Positions 61,401-64,000 of a stretch of 64,000 bases of DNA are shown here, piece after piece. The translations under genes and the position numbers were made by a program. Below the pieces are notes generated by a model. The model searched no databases. It was not told the DNA's origin and saw nothing but the letters and a program-made list of their open reading frames with translations. How positions within the stretch are numbered: position 1 is the stretch's first letter; each line of letters starts with the position of its first letter. The stretch is from Beroe forskalii (lineage: Eukaryota; Ctenophora; Nuda; Beroida; Beroidae), in assembly GCA_011033025.1 (NCBI GenBank), contig WFMF01000448.1, positions 62,001 through 126,000 on the forward strand, written 5' to 3'.

Positions 61401-63239
61401 GAATCAGGACGGAATGTGCTCCAACTCCACAGTTCAGGAGGAGTATTGGCTTCATGCCAAGGAGTTTGTCTGCAGCAGCAGCGCCAGGATGTCTCCTGAG
61501 TCTACAGAGCGTGATGAGAGTGGTGAGGGAGAAGATACAGGAACAGAGACAGTGAAGGTAGAATGGAAGGTTAGCCATCAGCTCAGCAGCTATCACAGAC
61601 TGGTACTTCCCAAACACCACCCAATAGGAGGCGTTGGTTTCAATCAGGAAGAGGTTCTCGTCTATGAAAAGCTGAGAGCATCCCGACCACACCACATCCT
61701 GATTGATGTAGAGGTACAGTACTCGACCTGTGGATGCCAGGAGTATCACTACCAAATAAACGTGGATGTAGAGGAGTTTGATGTGACAGAAGGGTCGCAC
61801 GATCTTAATAAACCGTGTTACAACGAGTAGAGTGGTGAGAACAGCAGACAGGAACATCAGACGATCTCCAAAGAACGATACGGCGGTGAGACTGAAGGGG
61901 GTTCCGTGGTATTCGTAGAACGTTGAGTTGAAGTCCTTGAAATGAACGTAGTATTGGAGGTTTGGTGAGGCTATGTTCGCAATAACCGGTGGCAGATAAA
62001 TCACACTTGTCAGGAAGTCTGATACTGCCAAGTACTGATAGAGTCGTCCGGCTAGCTGAAACTTCAAGCTTCTCCCCCGGTTCAGTTCGTTGGATCGGTA
62101 GAAGGAGAAAACTAGAGGGTTCAGAAGGAGTGAGATGAGGAGTATCAGAGTGTCCAGTCCCACAGCAGCACTGTCCATAAACCGTCCTTGCTTCAGGGAG
62201 GAGTTACGGTGTCCGGGGTCCAAGTCACTCCAGTTCATAGAGATCAGCCAAAAATACGCCATGGTGGAAAAATTCTAGAAGGTTCCAGATGTGATGATAT
62301 TTATAATATAGTATGTACGAATTTTGAAAAACATCAAAGGAAATATTCAGGCGTAGAGAAATTCATTAAAACGTAATAAAACGCAGCTGTTGAAACCACG
62401 AGTTCAGCTGAGAAGATTTCGGCGGATTATTACAATCACACGAATTATACTTGACGTAACTACAACCACCTCTCTCTGCAAATCACATATTGTCACCCCC
62501 ATCATGATATTCGGTATAAACTACGTCAAATGAAGGGAGACTTAACTCCATAATCAGGGACGTGATAATGAGCTCCATATTGGTTTGAGATTGGATTTTA
62601 ATATACCTATATCCCCCTCACAGAGAGTGAGTCACTTTGTGTGACAGAGAGATGGCAAACAAACACTGGAATACTTATATGACAGGTGCACAAAGTATAT
62701 GTGAGTGAGTGAAGGGTAGATAGGCCCCGGCCCCAGCCAAATCACATATATAGTTGGTTGTTGATGATGGCATTATCATAGATCATAGTGGAGAATTGTT
62801 GACTCAAAAAGCATGTTTTTGTTATCGGTCCCTTCATGTTATTACATACTCTCTGAACGCCAGCTGCCTTGAAATCACGATCAGTAGAATTAGAGTCCTG
62901 TCAGGGTCACTAGGGACACGTGATATTCTAAGTATCAGGAGTCTACTATCCCAAACCTGACTACTTTGTGCTTTTTGTTGAATTTTCTACGGAATTTAAA
63001 CGTAATAGTTTGATGCACAAACAAATTGCACGGAAAATTAATGCGGAAAAATTAAGCGAAATCCGACTTGTGGATGGAAAAAATCTACACAATAATGCTC
63101 AAACCATTTAAATGAAAATACACCGAGAGACCGCAATGTGGAGACACTCACCTCCAGGTCCACTACTTTGTCCTTCAGAAGGAGGATGGGTTTGATTTCC
63201 ACGGTAGGAATAGTCCTGAGAACCACCACTGTGTCCGAT
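52414..63239 (-). CDS. Integrin alpha subunit, legs, transmembrane and tail (5'-partial)
   Basis: Eighteen exons in transcript order: 63152-63239, 60455-60538, 60139-60294, 59827-59940, 59572-59655, 59212-59371, 58942-59042, 58526-58600, 57343-57462, 57100-57163, 56850-56985, 56620-56682, 55673-55808, 54249-54293, 53849-53955, 53522-53659, 52787-52893 and 52414-52518; about 627 residues. The first begins SDTVVVLRTIPTVEI, the end of the beta-propeller and start of the thigh. Calf regions include VLEIQWPLRRDGEYY, the Cys pair CSKEECHTMRCQI and RLWERTFSNNY. The helix NLWVIILAALAGLLILAIII is followed by WKRGFFKS, the alpha-subunit GFFKR motif. The propeller lies beyond the window. Two junctions (59572 to 59212, and 53522 to 52787) do not match in phase, so a small exon or donor is missed at each. 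The tail is short and Arg-rich. It pairs with a beta subunit for cell-matrix adhesion. Confidence 0.93.
52555..52700. repeat. Minisatellite, core GTGGTGTCA, in the last integrin intron
   Basis: About nine imperfect ~16-20-base units (AAGTGGTGTCAAAG, AGTGAAGTAGTGTCAA). The reverse complement, TTGACACCAC, is the core of the minisatellite at 17270-17690. Confidence 0.8.
54416..55635. mobile_element. TIR element packed with GGTACC palindrome repeats, in an integrin intron
   Basis: Ends are inverted: a G-run then CCAACCTCGAAAAACCCC on the left, and GGGGTTTTTCGAGGTTG then a C-run on the right. They are flanked by the 7-bp direct repeat CTATGAT (54416-54422 and 55629-55635). Subterminal inverted blocks (GTGGATATAAAAA, GGGGTTTA) follow. 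The interior (about 54560-55530) is a tandem array of more than 20 units of ~41 bp, each with the palindrome AAATGGTACCATTT and spacer TTGTTGACGATTTTCGACCC. No credible coding frame; the long minus-strand frames are repeat artefacts. Confidence 0.85.
57003..57042. repeat. Inverted repeat in a short integrin intron
   Basis: CCGGTTAACCGA and TCGGTTAACCGG, each itself containing the palindrome GGTTAACC, sit 14 bases apart in a 114-base intron (56986-57099). Further CCGAAA/ACCGG fragments follow. Confidence 0.75.
59656..59844 (-). repeat. Direct repeat at both ends of a 171-base integrin intron
   Basis: On the minus strand the exon ending at 59827 finishes CCCTCCACTCCCCTCAG before its donor, and the same 17 bases end the intron immediately before the exon starting at 59655. 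The upstream copy codes for LHSPQ; the downstream one serves as polypyrimidine tract plus acceptor. Confidence 0.8.
60967..62262 (-). CDS. Rhodopsin-like 7TM receptor, single exon, nested in an integrin intron
   Basis: An uninterrupted 431-residue frame from ATG at 62262. There is an N-glycosylation site (NWSD), then seven hydrophobic segments: DTLILLISLLLNPLVFSFY, YLAVSDFLTSVIYLPPVI, FLSAVLTTLLVV, YIHVYLVVILLAST, AELMANLPFYLHCLCS, ILLLNCGVGAHSVLILI and PSFLSSYNPVVLVICNAGIR. Class A landmarks are altered: TRF replaces D/ERY after TM3 and NPVVLVI replaces NPxxY in TM7. A Cys-containing extracellular loop 2 (WSGCSQLF) and a long Ser/Pro cytoplasmic tail are present. The ligand is unknown. It lies on the same strand as the host gene, between integrin exons 63152-63239 and 60455-60538. 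Confidence 0.87.
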   Translation of the reverse strand: MAYFWLISMNWSDLDPGHRNSSLKQGRFMDSAAVGLDTLILLISLLLNPLVFSFYRSNELNRGRSLKFQLAGRLYQYLAVSDFLTSVIYLPPVIANIASPNLQYYVHFKDFNSTFYEYHGTPFSLTAVSFFGDRLMFLSAVLTTLLVVTRFIKIVRPFCHIKLLYIHVYLVVILLASTGRVLYLYINQDVVWSGCSQLFIDENLFLIETNASYWVVFGKYQSVIAAELMANLPFYLHCLCSCIFSLTTLITLCRLRRHPGAAAADKLLGMKPILLLNCGVGAHSVLILIHAALFRSMPLRLSCLFSFLTRSVLPSFLSSYNPVVLVICNAGIRKFARKLAGVTKVAVARRSHVLRRGVRGMVNNQKQLAGAPAIDQSPPPSFERDMRQGVVIPSRILLQTLAIPQYYHVTTANSSVSDNILLNDVSRGYHQ

Positions 63240-64000
63240 CTGGGAAATAGGAAACTTGGAAAAACGCCAAAAATGTTTTTTACAAATTGATTTGAATTTT
63301 TATGAAAGTGACGCTTTTTCTTCACCACTTTTTTATTAAGAGAAATCGTTAATTTGGGCGAATGAACACAATGACAAAGCCGGTTGACGCTTCGTCGGCG
63401 TCGCAAACCAGGGTTGACGAAACTACAGAACCAATGTCGTATATTCAAGCCCATATCCAAAAAGCCGCGAACCAGCAAACCTGGTTCGGAGGAAATTTTG
63501 AGACGGAGGAAATTTTTGGGGAAAACGGAGGATATTCTCGGCGGAAAGCTAGACAGAAAATTTAATTTTCTGTACAGTACTGTGTTTTACCCGAAAAAAA
63601 AATTTTCGCCTGCGGCGCTCTGTTGTGATCAGATTATGTTGCTGAATTGATCCTAGACAGTCTCAGTGGTAAAACAGGTTCCAAATTTTCGCCTGTGGCG
63701 GGCTGTTATGATCAAATTATGTTGCTGAACATTGATCCTAGACAGTCTCAGAGGTAAAACCTTCCAAATTTTCGCCTGCGGCGGGCTGTTGTCATTAAAT
63801 TATGTTTATAAATTGGCCCAAGACACACTGCGTCTCAGACATGTAAAACTTTCGCCTACGTCGAAGCACAGTATCAGTAGTGATTCGAAATCAAAAAGTC
63901 TACATGCAATTGACGGACTGTTCGTGATTTTGCAAGTTTATCAAAATAATTGCTTTTGCTTAATAGTAATCATTTAATAAGGAGCCAATTTTGAGGCCTG
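63240..64000. other. Integrin intron sequence to the window edge
   Basis: No further integrin exon was found to the right of 63239; the beta-propeller exons must lie outside. The plus-strand frames starting at 63362 and 63384 have no support. Confidence 0.6.
63599..63862. repeat. Tandem repeat, period about 83 bp, three and a half units
   Basis: AATTTTCGCCTGCGGCG-type starts at 63601, 63684, 63767 and (diverged) 63847, each followed by ATTATGTTGCTGAA and CCTAGACAGTCTCAG. No coding content. Confidence 0.85.

Noticed and set aside
1-64000. tRNA, rRNA or known snRNA genes
   Set aside because: No cloverleaf with T-loop consensus and no recognisable rRNA or snRNA segment was seen on either strand.

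Overview
This looks like nuclear DNA from an invertebrate animal. Genes are split by short to medium GT-AG introns, the sequence is AT-rich, and the gene set is metazoan: an integrin alpha subunit, a 7TM receptor, an SLC22-like carrier, Sm-D3, Derlin-2, the dynein assembly factor DNAAF9 (shulin) and a possible synaptonemal-complex protein. The phylum cannot be fixed from the window; an early-branching or compact-genome animal is a guess only.

Layout. 0-1.1 kb: a foldback element in an intron. 1.1-5.8 kb (+): the last 12 exons of a TPR protein resembling TTC17. 7.3-10.4 kb (+): DNAAF9, with no introns. 11.5 kb (+): a perfect first exon of Derlin-2 whose remaining exons are not seen. 11.7-15.7 kb: repeats, including a TIR element with TA target duplication carrying nine copies of a bZIP-like 14-mer, then a six-unit ~330-bp satellite. 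15.8-23.7 kb (-): a membrane protein with cysteine-rich GCC2/GCC3-type repeats. 24.7-25.8 kb (-): a 132-aa coiled-coil protein, possibly SYCE2. 26.2-28.1 kb (-): SNRPD3. 31.5-34.4 kb (+): a rhodanese plus dual-specificity phosphatase gene of STYXL1/MKP type with an intact active site. 36.9-40.6 kb (-): an SLC22-like transporter. 42.2-52.4 kb: about 10 kb with no gene I can support. 52.4-63.2 kb (-): the 3' two-thirds of an integrin alpha gene, with a single-exon GPCR nested in one intron on the same strand.

Three near-identical ~1.3-kb copies of a retroposon that encodes only a LINE ORF1-like protein (20.9, 26.7 and 40.9 kb) share both ends, as expected of a half-LINE (HAL1-like) non-autonomous family. 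A second theme is local tandem duplication that copies splice sites into introns, seen in at least four genes. Exon chains were built by hand and checked by reading phase. The TTC17-like, SNRPD3, coiled-coil, phosphatase and SLC22 chains close perfectly. The GCC2/GCC3 gene has two unresolved junctions plus one non-GT donor, and the integrin gene has two unresolved junctions.
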